Source: CAVWDI01 sp963793095 (lineage in GTDB: Bacteria; Chloroflexota; Anaerolineae; Anaerolineales; UBA4823). From it: a stretch of 64,000 bases of DNA. The stretch covers positions 434,001-498,000 of the forward strand of contig CAWBYY010000002.1 of the NCBI GenBank assembly GCA_963793095.1, in the 5' to 3' direction. Under the pieces are notes generated by a model, which was given only the letters and a program-made list of their open reading frames with translations, made no database searches and had not been told where the DNA came from. Below, piece by piece: positions 54,198 through 63,496 of this stretch (the stretch's first letter is position 1; the number at the start of each line of letters is the position of its first letter). A program made the position numbers and the translations under genes.

Positions 54198-55947
54198 GAT
54201 ATCCAACCCAGGCTGCAAATAAAAGAACAACAACTAACCCAAGGACGATTCCAACCAGATTCCAATTCAATTGTCCTGTTTGAAGTTTGCGGAGCGATCC
54301 GGCCGTGTTGTTTATCGAGCGGATGATGAGCTGGTTAATTTTTTCAAATCCAAAACCCTGGCGTATGAATAAGGCGCCTGGGGCCAGAGTCTGGGTGAGC
54401 TTTGTGAATTTTGAACGCATTATCCACACCAGCAGTCCCAGGAAAACCATCCCCAGTGCGAGATAAGTCCAGGGGGAGCTGAAGATCTCAACTATAACCA
54501 CCACCAAGTCCTCAGAATGCAGAATGTGAAAAGGTAGGCTGTCTGCATATAACTGGCTGAATGTCCCGATCAACAACCATGTGGTCAGCACACCAAAAGC
54601 CAGGACCCCCAACACAAAACGCATGACCCGGGGAGCTTCATGTATTTCTTTGTCCGTACCTGTTCGCCTGTAAAAGACAAGCGATACCATGCGGATGGTG
54701 TAGAGCGATGTAATTCCAACCCCGAGGAGCATACCCACATACGCCCAGGCTGGACCCAACTTAAATCCCCCTTCCAAAACCATCTCCTTGCTGAAAAAAC
54801 CATTTGTGATGGGAAGACCTACCAACGCTAGAGAAGCGATAATAAAGGCTGCCCGCACAAAAGGCATTTTTCTGCCCAAACCCTCCATCTGGTACATATC
54901 CCGGGTTCCAATGGCTTGAATCAACGCTCCCGCACACAGAAAAAGGAGCGCTTTGAATATTGAGTGGCTTAATAGATGGAATTGGCTTGCGATTATCGCA
55001 CCACAACCAACTGCATACACCATGTAACCCAATTGGCTAATGGTCGAATAAGCAAGTACTCTTTTAAGGTCTTGCGAGACCAATGCCATAAGAGCAGCCA
55101 AAAGCGCAGATAACAGCCCCACCAGGATAACCGCGGTTTTCCAACCCCCAACATATTCGAAACCGGGATAGAATCTTGCCAGCAAATAAACGCCTGCGTT
55201 CACCATCGTTGCAGCGTGGATCAAGGCGCTGATGGGTGTTGGGGCCTCCATGGCATCTGGGAGCCAGGTTTGAAATGGCACCTGGGCTGATTTTGCTGCC
55301 GCTGCAACCAGGCAGCCAAAAGCGCATAGGCTCAAAACAGTTACCGGTATCTGGGTTGCTTGTGAAAGAAATGTGTTTATTTGGTAACTTCCAAACAGGG
55401 AATAGGATATAAGTGATGCGGCTAATAATCCTATCCCGCCAACCTGGGTGATGATAAGCGCTTTAATGCCTCCTGCAACTGCTTTGGGATCATCGTTGTG
55501 GAAAGAGATCAGGGCGTATGAGCAGAAAGCCGTAATTTCCCAAAAGATGAATATAAACAAAAGACTGCCAGAGAGTACAAGGGCAATCATGGCACCGATG
55601 AAGAACATTGTCAGGCTGTAATAGCGTCCGAGTTGAACTTCATCTTTCATATAGTCACTTGAGTAAATTACAGCTAATCCCCCGATTACAGCAGCGATGA
55701 TTGCAAGCGAGACCCCTAGACCATCGGCAATCAGAGTGAAGTCCCCAAAAACACTTCCTAACGGGATACTCAGGATTATTTCGTCTGATATTATTGGCAG
55801 CAAAGTGAGGGAAAATAGCCCTCCTGCAGCAGCAAAAATGGACGCCAGTTTGTGCAGGAAACGGGGATTTTTATCTCCGATTAACCAGACGCATAATCCA
55901 CCCAGCCAGGGAAAACCAATAACCGCAATTCCCAAGTATTTTTCCAT
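54178..55947 (-). CDS. ion-translocating antiporter-like subunit (NuoL/MrpA-like)
   Basis: The 589-residue protein shows the NuoL pattern: FWEITAFCSYALISF, then AAAKSAQVPFQTWLPDAMEA with the channel Lys, PTPISALIHAATMVNAGVYL, and DLKRVLAYSTISQLGYM. A long amphipathic region and a final helix (VGIVLGLVVVLLFAAWVGY) follow the core, like the lateral helix of NuoL. At 589 residues it lacks the extra C-terminal domains of full-length MrpA. It is the larger of the two pumps. Confidence 0.92.
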   Translation of the reverse strand: MEKYLGIAVIGFPWLGGLCVWLIGDKNPRFLHKLASIFAAAGGLFSLTLLPIISDEIILSIPLGSVFGDFTLIADGLGVSLAIIAAVIGGLAVIYSSDYMKDEVQLGRYYSLTMFFIGAMIALVLSGSLLFIFIFWEITAFCSYALISFHNDDPKAVAGGIKALIITQVGGIGLLAASLISYSLFGSYQINTFLSQATQIPVTVLSLCAFGCLVAAAAKSAQVPFQTWLPDAMEAPTPISALIHAATMVNAGVYLLARFYPGFEYVGGWKTAVILVGLLSALLAALMALVSQDLKRVLAYSTISQLGYMVYAVGCGAIIASQFHLLSHSIFKALLFLCAGALIQAIGTRDMYQMEGLGRKMPFVRAAFIIASLALVGLPITNGFFSKEMVLEGGFKLGPAWAYVGMLLGVGITSLYTIRMVSLVFYRRTGTDKEIHEAPRVMRFVLGVLAFGVLTTWLLIGTFSQLYADSLPFHILHSEDLVVVIVEIFSSPWTYLALGMVFLGLLVWIMRSKFTKLTQTLAPGALFIRQGFGFEKINQLIIRSINNTAGSLRKLQTGQLNWNLVGIVLGLVVVLLFAAWVGYHGNTTF

Positions 55948-55950
55948 AGA

Positions 55951-56262
55951 TCAACCTCGCATTCCTGCAAGATTTTTTATGTCCAGGGTTCCCAGCTGGC
56001 GTTGGATTTGAACTGCCAGAGCTATTGCAATAACAGCAACAATCGTATCAGCTACAATTACTGTGATTGCCAGACTTTGAGCAGAATTGATCTTTCCATT
56101 GGCATAACCAGCGGTCACTAATCCCAGCAAGGCTGCCTTGACCAGTATCTGAAGGGCAATCACAACTTTAAAAAGATTGCGGCAGATCAGCAGACCGTAA
56201 AAACCAACACCCAGCAGACTCAAAATCCCGACTCCAGCAATATTAAGTAATGAAAGGTTCAT
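55951..56262 (-). CDS. NuoK/MrpC-like membrane subunit
   Basis: The 103-residue protein has three helices and the NuoK pattern: GFYGLLICRNLFKVVIALQI followed by VKAALLGLV, and AQSLAITVIVADTIVAVIAIAL. In complex I two membrane Glu residues carry protons; here the first is not evident, and an Asp (VADTIV) takes the later position, as in MrpC. ATG 56262 overlaps the NuoJ-like stop by four bases. Confidence 0.9.
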   Translation of the reverse strand: MNLSLLNIAGVGILSLLGVGFYGLLICRNLFKVVIALQILVKAALLGLVTAGYANGKINSAQSLAITVIVADTIVAVIAIALAVQIQRQLGTLDIKNLAGMRG

Positions 56263-56813
56263 GTAGCCCCCTTCTCGATGCTTTGATAGTAAAGTTCGTC
56301 AAGTTCTCGATCGCGTTCTGCTGCAGCTTGCTCGGCAAGCGGATATTCGAGCGGCGCTTTAATCTCGGCCAGCAGACCCAGCAAACCGAGTACGCCAGAG
56401 AAGATAATTGCGATTTGAAGCAGAACATCCAGGCTGCGTTGCTCCCAGATCACCGTTGAAACAGATTGTTCAGGCAGAGATGGCTGCGCGCTTTGCGCTG
56501 GCAAGAGAAACCAGCTTAACAACAAGAACATAATTATTGTCACTCCCCCAGCAAGCGTTTTAGGAACCAGAGATCGTAAATTTGTATCTTCTTCCCCTGC
56601 GATGCCAATCGCAAACACAAACAATACTGTCACAAGCCCTGCGCCAATACTAAGTTCGAAGATCGCAACCAACTGCGCCCCCATGAGATAGAAGATAACA
56701 GCAAGCAAAGCGCTTGCGACTGCTAGCCAAAGGGCGGAGGAAAGTAATCGCTTTGCTTAAATCGCCAAAAAAGCAAATATCACAGTGAAAGCGACTAACA
56801 ATGCGAAGGTCAT
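56259..56813 (-). CDS. NuoJ/MrpB-like membrane subunit with an in-frame TAA at codon 19
   Basis: ATG 56813 overlaps the pentapeptide gene's stop (ATGA), so the true start is fixed by coupling. The frame reads MTFALLVAFTVIFAFLAI, then TAA (56757-56759 on the plus strand), then AKRLLSSALWLAVASALLAV and on through GAQLVAIFELSIGAGLVTVL to the stop at 56259. The expected residue is probably Gln (CAA to TAA). Restarting at ATG 56708 gives 149 residues but loses the first helix. With the stop read through it is 184 residues with five helices. Whether the cell truly has this nonsense codon is unknown. Confidence 0.8.
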
Positions 56814-57379
56814 GCCGTTGTCTCAGTTGAAGTTTCAACAAGGCTTTCTTTCTGACCGTTCAGATACGTTTCCAGAGAAACTCCGTAAAATTCTGCCATC
56901 GCCTGTTGGTCTTCTACAACTACGCCTCTCAAATGAGCTAATTCCAGATCTGCAGGCAGGTTGTAGCGGCCATCATAAGATTCGCCATTTGGCATGATGG
57001 CGCCCCACAGGCGTTTGGTTTTGGCCAATTGTTCTACGGTCAGGTTGCGGCAACCTCTCAAATTGGTCTTATATAGATTGGCATTGCTCAAGTTGGTTTC
57101 GCTCAGGTTAGCGCCAATCATGTTAGCCCTGGTCAGTTTTGCGCCTCGCAGGTTGGTATTGCTCAAATCAGCATATTCCATTTCAGCCTGGTGAAAGTCA
57201 ATAAAGCTCAAATCTGCCTCGATCAAGTCTGCTCCTTGAAACTGAGCACGTATAAGAGCGGTTCCGCGCAGAGTCCCATCTGTGAGCCATCCACGAATTC
57301 GCATTTCCTCGATCGCCTGGAGAGCGGTTTTATTATCTGTACTGCGCACTTTATTCAACAATTCCAATTTGGTAACCAT
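56810..57379 (-). CDS. pentapeptide-repeat protein heading the hydrogenase operon
   Basis: From ATG 57379 (GGAGG six bases upstream) the protein has 189 residues. Residues 35-120 consist of about 13 pentapeptide units of the A(D/N)LXX type (for example ADLIEADLS, ADLSNTNLRGAKLTRANMIG, ANLSETNLSNANLY), predicted to form a right-handed four-sided helix. The N-terminus is helical and the C-terminal 60 residues unfamiliar. Such proteins mediate protein contacts, and some mimic DNA. Coupling by ATGA to the first membrane subunit suggests an assembly or regulatory role for the hydrogenase, which is an inference. Confidence 0.85.
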   Translation of the reverse strand: MVTKLELLNKVRSTDNKTALQAIEEMRIRGWLTDGTLRGTALIRAQFQGADLIEADLSFIDFHQAEMEYADLSNTNLRGAKLTRANMIGANLSETNLSNANLYKTNLRGCRNLTVEQLAKTKRLWGAIMPNGESYDGRYNLPADLELAHLRGVVVEDQQAMAEFYGVSLETYLNGQKESLVETSTETTA

Positions 57380-57500
57380 CTCTGCCTCCTTTCTCGATTT
57401 ATTAATCAGGAAATTCTCTTTAAAAACTTTTGTTTGATTGATTGGACTATCATTTATCATGACTATAATGGGATCGTGTAACAAAAATGGTGCTAGGCAG

Positions 57501-57518
57501 GTGACAATCTGGTAACAA
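57501..57518. promoter_or_regulatory. Pho-box-like direct repeat between phoR-like kinase and hydrogenase operon
   Basis: GTGACAA (57501-57507) and GTAACAA (57512-57518) are seven-base repeats with a four-base spacer. This 11-base spacing is the architecture of PhoB boxes (CTGTCAT repeats). On the minus strand it reads TTGTTAC then TTGTCAC. It lies in the 248-base divergent gap, close to the OmpR/PhoB-type regulator and its kinase. Confidence 0.45.
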
Positions 57519-57627
57519 TAAACATTAATTTTTCACAAATTTTCGGGAAACCCTTTAATCGCTAAAAAAAATTAAGATATACTTCTAATATTGCTCGTGT
57601 TTTTCGTTTGATTTTTATTAAACAGTG

Positions 57628-59727
57628 ATGTCCTCTTTCCCCAGAGTAATTCCTGCACATCTGACAACCCGTCTGATAATGGCATTTATCCTGACAATCG
57701 TAATAACGGCAGTTATTACGGGGATTCCGGCTTATTTGCTTCTGCGTAATGAACTCCAGAACCAGATGGTTGTGCATTTAAGGGATGGTGTATGGGTGAC
57801 TAAGACACTCTTGGAAGTGGAAAAAGACCGCTTGATAGAGACTGCCAATTTGGCAGCAGAGCGCCCAACCCTTCACCAGATGCTGATCCAGGATGACCGA
57901 ACTCGCTTATCCGAATATTTAAGTGAATTTAAGGAAGGTGCTGGGCTTGATATTTATTTTGTTAGCGATAGCTCAGGGAATTTTGTTGCTGGTGATTTTT
58001 TCGACGAAGCCTGTTTACCCATTCAACCGGACGGGGTTGCAGCATTATATACGCCTTCTTGTTTGGTCCCCCAGATTGTTATCCTTGCCTCTCAGGAGGT
58101 TAGGGGGAATATTGGAGATACTTTCAATATTACAGTGGGGAAAATAATTGATAATGGGTATGCAGTTCAACTGGCAAAGGAAACTGGCTTCGAACAGAAC
58201 TTTATTGTTGACCAGGTTATTGTTGCTACAAGTATAGATGAACTGGCTGGGTCTGCCAACTCTCCACGAGATAATAACCCGGAAGCTGTGGATTTTGATG
58301 GGATCAACTTAAAATCGTTTAACGGTAGCCATTACTACACGACCTCCCAAACAATGAGCAGTGATTTTAGTGATAAACTGGTCCTGAATGAGGTTGCCCT
58401 CCAGGTTGAAAATCTGTACACTGCAAATCAAAGAGTACTCCAATTTATATTTTCAAGTGTATTGGTTATTGTAGTTGTAGGATCAGTTGTGGCTGTGTTG
58501 TTTGCGAGAAACTTAATCAAGCCGTTGAATCTATTGACTTCAGCCGCACATAATATCAGTAAGGGGGATTTTTCATCCCCGATACCAATTCCGCAGGAGC
58601 CTTACGAAATCGCTACATTAGCTCAAGCTTTTGAAGAAAGCCGGGCAAATACCCGCCTGTATATGGAGGAACTTTCACAAGCGAAAGCATGGTCGGAAAC
58701 GGTTATTCAATCCATTTCGGAGGCGATCATAACTTATGACCAGCAACTTATCATTACTTCATTCAACCGGAGTGCCCAGGAAATAACAGGCTGGTTAAGT
58801 GAGGAAGCAACTGGAAAACCATTGGACGAGATTTTTCGATTACCGGAAAAATATGATGTTTTTTCAAAACTTATACCGCCAATCGGGGGAAAGACTTAAA
58901 TTGAATTGTTGACACGAACGGGCCGTAAAACCAGTTTTGAAGTGACAGTTGCTCAATTAATACCGACCAGCGATGAAACGTTTCAAACAGCCCTGGTGAT
59001 GCGGGATATAACCGAGGAAGAGGCAACCAAGAGTTTGCAATCATATTTTTTGGCAAATATTTCTCACGAGTTCCGCACTCCGCTCTCAGCGTTAAACGCC
59101 TCGGTTGAGTTAATGCTGGATGAAATTGATAATCTTAAAAAATCTGAGATCAACGAATTGTTGAATTCCATTCACAGAAGCGTCACCGGGCTTCAAACCC
59201 TGATTGACAATCTGTTAGAGAGCACACGCATTCAAGCTGGCAGGCATCAAATCCTTCGTCAGCCGGTTGAATTCGGAGATGTAGTCATGGATGCAACCCG
59301 TATCATGAAACCGCTGTTAGACCGTCGGAGGCAGGATTTGATGGTGAAACAATCCGATCCCCATCTGGTTGTTATGATTGACCCGAACAGGATGACCCAG
59401 GTATTGGTAAATCTTCTTTCAAATGCAAGCAAATACAGCCCGATGGATTTTTCCATTGAACTGATTGTCACCAAAAAGGATAATTCCTCCTTGGAAGTAA
59501 TGGTTGCTGATCGAGGTATCGGGATCTCGCCTACCGATATTGAGAATATTTTTCGACGATTTGTAAGGCTTAGTGACCAGGATGGCGCTCAATATGGCAT
59601 TGGCTTAGGTCTATCTGTCGTAAAGGCGATTATTGAAGAACACCGCGGCGAAGTAGGCGTGAAAAATAACCCAGGGGGCGGTTCGAATTTTTGGTTTACA
59701 ATACCTATCAATGGTAATAATTCATGA
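57628..59727 (+). pseudogene. PhoR-like sensor histidine kinase interrupted by an in-frame TAA
   Basis: The first part (ATG 57628) has a membrane helix, an outer sensor region, a second helix (about 275-295), HAMP (RNLIKPLNLLTSAAHNISKG) and PAS (SEAIITYDQQLIITSFNRSA), ending at TAA 58897-58899. The same frame continues IELLTRTGRKTSFEVTVA to HisKA (FLANISHEFRTPLSALNAS) and HATPase (NLLSNASKYSP, DRGIGIS, GIGLGLSVV). One gene of 700 codons is thus split by a single ochre codon between PAS and the dimerisation helix. The response-regulator ATG overlaps its stop. Without the kinase half the pair cannot signal. Confidence 0.88.
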
Positions 59728-60398
59728 AATTGCTGGTAGTTGATGACGATCTGGATCTTGCTGATGTGGTCTCATTCACATTACGCCGGGCCGGTTTTGA
59801 AACACTGCTGGCTTACGATGGTCAAACTGCCCTTGACCGCTGGCAAAGCGAATCGCCGGATTTAATCATCCTGGATGTAAATCTTCCAAAGCTGGACGGC
59901 ACAAAAGTATGCCAGAAAATTCGCCAAAAATCTGACACTCCTATCATAATGTTGACCGTGCGTGGAGATGAAGATGATATTGTGCGCGGCCTGGAAATTG
60001 GAGCGGATGACTACATAGTAAAGCCGTTCAGCCCCCGCCAGTTAGTGGCACGGGTAGAAGCGGTATTACGGCGGGCTGGTTCTCCACAGCTTGCCTCGAG
60101 CCCGATAACAGTAAATGATCTGACCTTAGATCCTATGCGGCATGAGGTCAGCACTGGTGGAAAAATTGTCGCTCATCTCACTCCACTTGAGACGCGTTTA
60201 CTGGAAACTTTGATGATTAATCAAAATCAGGTTCTGCTTTCAGATACCTTGATTGATTATATCTGGGGACCAGAAGGGGGCGATCGTGCAATGTTGAAGC
60301 AGTTGGTGTACCGTGTGAGACGTAAGATCGAGAAAGATCCGTCAAAGCCAATTTTTATTCAAACAGTATCGGGTGTTGGATATACTTTCAAATCATGA
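59724..60398 (+). CDS. OmpR/PhoB-family response regulator
   Basis: The 224-residue protein has a receiver domain (DDDLD acidic pocket, phospho-Asp in LIILDVNLPKLDG near 52, Lys in DDYIVKPFSP near 101) and a C-terminal winged helix (LTPLETRLLETLMINQNQVL to RRKIEKDPSKPIFIQTVSGV, cited in part, ending GYTFKS). The ATG overlaps the kinase stop (ATGA). Position beside phosphate transport genes suggests a PhoB role. Control of the pst genes or of the divergent hydrogenase operon via the direct repeat at 57501 is possible. Confidence 0.92.
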   Translation: MKLLVVDDDLDLADVVSFTLRRAGFETLLAYDGQTALDRWQSESPDLIILDVNLPKLDGTKVCQKIRQKSDTPIIMLTVRGDEDDIVRGLEIGADDYIVKPFSPRQLVARVEAVLRRAGSPQLASSPITVNDLTLDPMRHEVSTGGKIVAHLTPLETRLLETLMINQNQVLLSDTLIDYIWGPEGGDRAMLKQLVYRVRRKIEKDPSKPIFIQTVSGVGYTFKS

Positions 60399-60410
60399 CT
60401 TCGTTAGAGT

Positions 60411-61229
60411 CTATTTCACCACCAGTACAGGCCGGTCAGTTTTTTCCAGAATTTTACGCGCCAGATCTTCCAGAAGAAAACGCCTCCAGGTTTGTTCAAT
60501 TTGATTTCCGATGACAACTAGATCGTAATCACCCTTGCGAGTTTCCAACAATATTTCATCCAGAACAAGTCCATGGGCTACCAGGGGTTTGGGATGCACC
60601 CCTGGTCTTTCCAGTATTTGAATATCTTTTTCAAGCAATTCGCCCTCTGGTGTGTGCGCTTCCAGCAGTTCATCTGCGCTGGCTCGTAATTGTTCGCCGG
60701 AGACACCCGGTCCCGCACTGATTTGTGACATAACATGCAGAACTGTTACTTCTTCATGGCCTTCAAGCATGCTGGCAAGCTGGGCGGTGAAACCGGTGAG
60801 CACTGATGATCTCCCAGCCCCGCTGTCACACAATAAAATTCGGCGAATTGGCCTGTACCCGCCTTTAACGATGATAACCGGACAGGTTACACGTTTAATT
60901 AAAGATGATGTCCCCTTTCTTTGATAGAAATGGGTATAGTTTACCGGTACATCATCCATGATTAATAATTCATAATTGCCCTGTTTAATCTCTTTAGTGA
61001 TTTCGTGTGCAGCATGGCCTGCTTTTATCGAGATTTTAATATCTGGTACATCTAAAATTTTGTCTGCAATCTCCGAAATATCCTTCTTTCGATTTTTTTT
61101 CATTTTGGTCTTTTTTTTTGTCACATGCATAATCGCTGGAGGTTCTCCTGCATTCTTCACAATTTGGGACGAGAAGGTAAGGATTTTTTGGGATTGTTCC
61201 AGACTGTTGATGGCGATTAAAATTTTCAT
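60411..61229 (-). CDS. universal stress protein with two tandem UspA domains
   Basis: The 272-residue protein holds two Usp folds. The first begins MKILIAINSLEQSQKIL and ends TCPVIIVKGG. The second begins RRILLCDSGAGRSSVLTG and ends DRPVLVVK, with the GNQIEQTWRRFLLEDLARKI helix-phosphate loop region. The ATP-loop GxxG is weak (IGNQIEQ), so nucleotide binding is uncertain. It is separated by 16 bases from the Na/Pi cotransporter gene on the same strand. Confidence 0.85.
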   Translation of the reverse strand: MKILIAINSLEQSQKILTFSSQIVKNAGEPPAIMHVTKKKTKMKKNRKKDISEIADKILDVPDIKISIKAGHAAHEITKEIKQGNYELLIMDDVPVNYTHFYQRKGTSSLIKRVTCPVIIVKGGYRPIRRILLCDSGAGRSSVLTGFTAQLASMLEGHEEVTVLHVMSQISAGPGVSGEQLRASADELLEAHTPEGELLEKDIQILERPGVHPKPLVAHGLVLDEILLETRKGDYDLVVIGNQIEQTWRRFLLEDLARKILEKTDRPVLVVK

Positions 61230-61245
61230 GTTGGGATTGCCTGTT

Positions 61246-62419
61246 TTAAATCAAAAGTAGAATCACGGGTGTAACAAGAATAGATACCATAAAAATAGTC
61301 AGATGACGGTTGTTTGCAGTGACCCAAACCGAAAAGTTCAGTAACGTGTGCTGGTAAGACCGGTAGAAAAATATTAAGATAATGATGGAAATTATAGTAA
61401 CGCTGGTCATCTCAACCAGTACAATATTAAAAGCTGCTGGATTTTGAAGCAGTACCGCTGCCAGCAGCGTATCGATAAATGTGGTGATATTTGCCCCCAT
61501 TATGTAAGGGATTACATTCTCTCGTCTTACAAATCCTCGCTGGCTCAAAGGAACTAAAAGGCTAAGCGATATGCTCACTGACATTGATATCATGGTTATC
61601 ATTGCGCCCAGGGCAAACATGACCACCGGGCGATATACCAGACGTGAAACCCAGCCTACCCGGCTCTCTTTTAGCGACACTTGAGGAAGGCATTTGTCAA
61701 ACAGGTTAAAACTGATCAAAATAACTACTAGGCCGATTAAAAAAACCGCCCAGGATGGAAAAAATCTGGTCATCAGACTTTCGACAGGCTCAATCAGGCT
61801 TTCAAGAATAGAATTTTGCGTAACCGTGGTATCAAGCCGGATAGGATCCAAAATCCCTTCGTTCAAAAGAAGAATACCGAGCAACAGCCCGGGAAGATAT
61901 GTGGTTGCTGTAACTGATAAGGATAGAATTCCCATACTTAAACTGGCAGATCGATCGCGACCGCGCATCACATAAATAAATCCAATGAAAAGGACAATAA
62001 AACTCGCTCCTAACCGGCTCCCGGTAATCATAGTAAATGTGCTGATTTCATCGATAATACCAGCATCAAAGAATGTTAATCCAACAGCTGCAACAGGTGA
62101 CCCGCTCATAATCAGGTATGCAAATAACCACCCAAACCCAAGGCTGTTTATCGCATTTGAGATAATACTGAGATCGCGAAAAAGAAGGTGTAATGCCGCG
62201 TGCCCCGGTTTTCAACAAATCAATTGCTAACACAAAAAGATATAAACTGAGGCCGAAAAGTAAAATCTTACCCAGGCGAATATGGGTTCGCCAGGAAGGT
62301 TTCGCCTCAGTGTCGACTGCGAGCTCGGAGATTGCCAGTGCTGGATTTATTTTTTCGGGTGTTAAACTTCCAGATAGTGTTTCTGTTTCTTTTGCCTCCG
62401 GGCCATGTGGATTTTCCAA
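61246..62419 (-). pseudogene. Na/Pi cotransporter family protein (NptA-like), +1 frameshift near 62184
   Basis: The first frame (from ATG 62419) gives an N-terminal tail and helix ILLFGLSLYLFVLAIDLLKTGARGI (cited in part), then runs wrong. Deleting one base near 62180-62188 continues PLFRDLSIISNAINSLGFGW into the second frame, which has the family QSSSA-type repeat regions as SGSPVAAVGLTFFDAG and YIMGANITTFIDTLLAAV. The restored protein has about 390 residues with eight or more helices. It would import phosphate with sodium. It sits with pstB and a binding protein, facing the PhoB-like pair, so it looks like a phosphate-starvation gene. Confidence 0.82.
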
Positions 62420-62422
62420 GGC

Positions 62423-63481
62423 TTATTCTCCAGAATCCAAGAGTGTCATGTTTAAATCCAAATCATGCTTCGCTGCAATTTCTTGTTCCCATATTCTTTC
62501 TACCAGCTGAGTGTAAGCCTGCGTCCAGCCGCCCAGGTCATCGATTGTGAATGGTTGAATTATAGCTGAAAAATCCTCATGAGATAATTGGGAAGGTCGC
62601 ATATGATAACTGGCGAAAATCTGCTGGCTTTCCTCGTCCAGCAGGTAATCCATGAAAGCGTTTACGGCTTCTCTCTCGTTCTTATTCACATTCTCATCAA
62701 CGACTACTGCAACATTTTCGGTGATAATGGTTGATTTTGGCAGAATGATTTCCATGGCGACGCCGCGCTCCTGAGCCAGATAAGCATCCTGTTCATATGT
62801 TATCAGGGCATCTCCCGCGCCCAATTCAAAAATGGAGATCATCGACCGGGCTGAGTCACCCAGCAATTTTACATTCTCCCAGATTTCACGCAGTTGTTCT
62901 CTTGCTGCTTCTTGATTGTTTGATTCAAGCATTGCGCTGCCATATTCTGCTAAAAGTGACCATTCTCCAGCACCCGAACTGCGCGGGTCGGCATGCAATA
63001 GTTGGATTCCAGGTTTTATTAAATCCGCAAATTCAGAAATTTGAAGAGGGTTGCCAGGTCGAGTCACAATTACCATAGGTGAGTATCCGATGATTACCGG
63101 TTGAGTCTTTGACCTGACCATATGGCTGATTTTAAGCCATCGTACATGACGGATATTGCTGAAAATCGCGATATCTGCAGGAGCCCCAAGATCGATTTGC
63201 CCTGCTAAAGAAGCAGATGGACCAAAGACAGCCTCCATTTCAAGTTCCTGACCCGTTTCCGATTCCCAGGCCTGCTCGAAAGCAGGAAGAATCCCTTTAT
63301 TAAGCACTTCTTCCTGAGTACTGAAGGCAAACACTATCAGTTTGATTGGTGGGTGTGAATTAGCAATAATTGCTTGTCGACCGTAGTAAAAAATCACAAG
63401 AAACACCACTACAAACAAAACCCCACTGAAAATTTTAGGCCAAATCTCCCTGTTGAAAATCTGTGACCATAATTGTTTCAT
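62423..63481 (-). CDS. sulfate/phosphate-type solute-binding protein of an ABC importer
   Basis: The 352-residue protein has one N-terminal membrane helix (about 17-36) without a lipobox, then a periplasmic-binding fold of the sulfate/molybdate class: ILPAFEQAWESETGQELEM, VFGPSASLAGQIDLGAPADI (oxyanion loop), ADPRSSGAGEW (second anion loop) and GDALITYEQDAYLAQ. The domain is closer to sulfate-binding than classical PstS proteins, yet the neighbouring ATPase is PstB-like. Phosphate is favoured by context, sulfate by fold. Four bases separate it from the cotransporter gene. Confidence 0.85.
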   Translation of the reverse strand: MKQLWSQIFNREIWPKIFSGVLFVVVFLVIFYYGRQAIIANSHPPIKLIVFAFSTQEEVLNKGILPAFEQAWESETGQELEMEAVFGPSASLAGQIDLGAPADIAIFSNIRHVRWLKISHMVRSKTQPVIIGYSPMVIVTRPGNPLQISEFADLIKPGIQLLHADPRSSGAGEWSLLAEYGSAMLESNNQEAAREQLREIWENVKLLGDSARSMISIFELGAGDALITYEQDAYLAQERGVAMEIILPKSTIITENVAVVVDENVNKNEREAVNAFMDYLLDEESQQIFASYHMRPSQLSHEDFSAIIQPFTIDDLGGWTQAYTQLVERIWEQEIAAKHDLDLNMTLLDSGE

Positions 63482-63496
63482 GGTAATAACCTCCAG

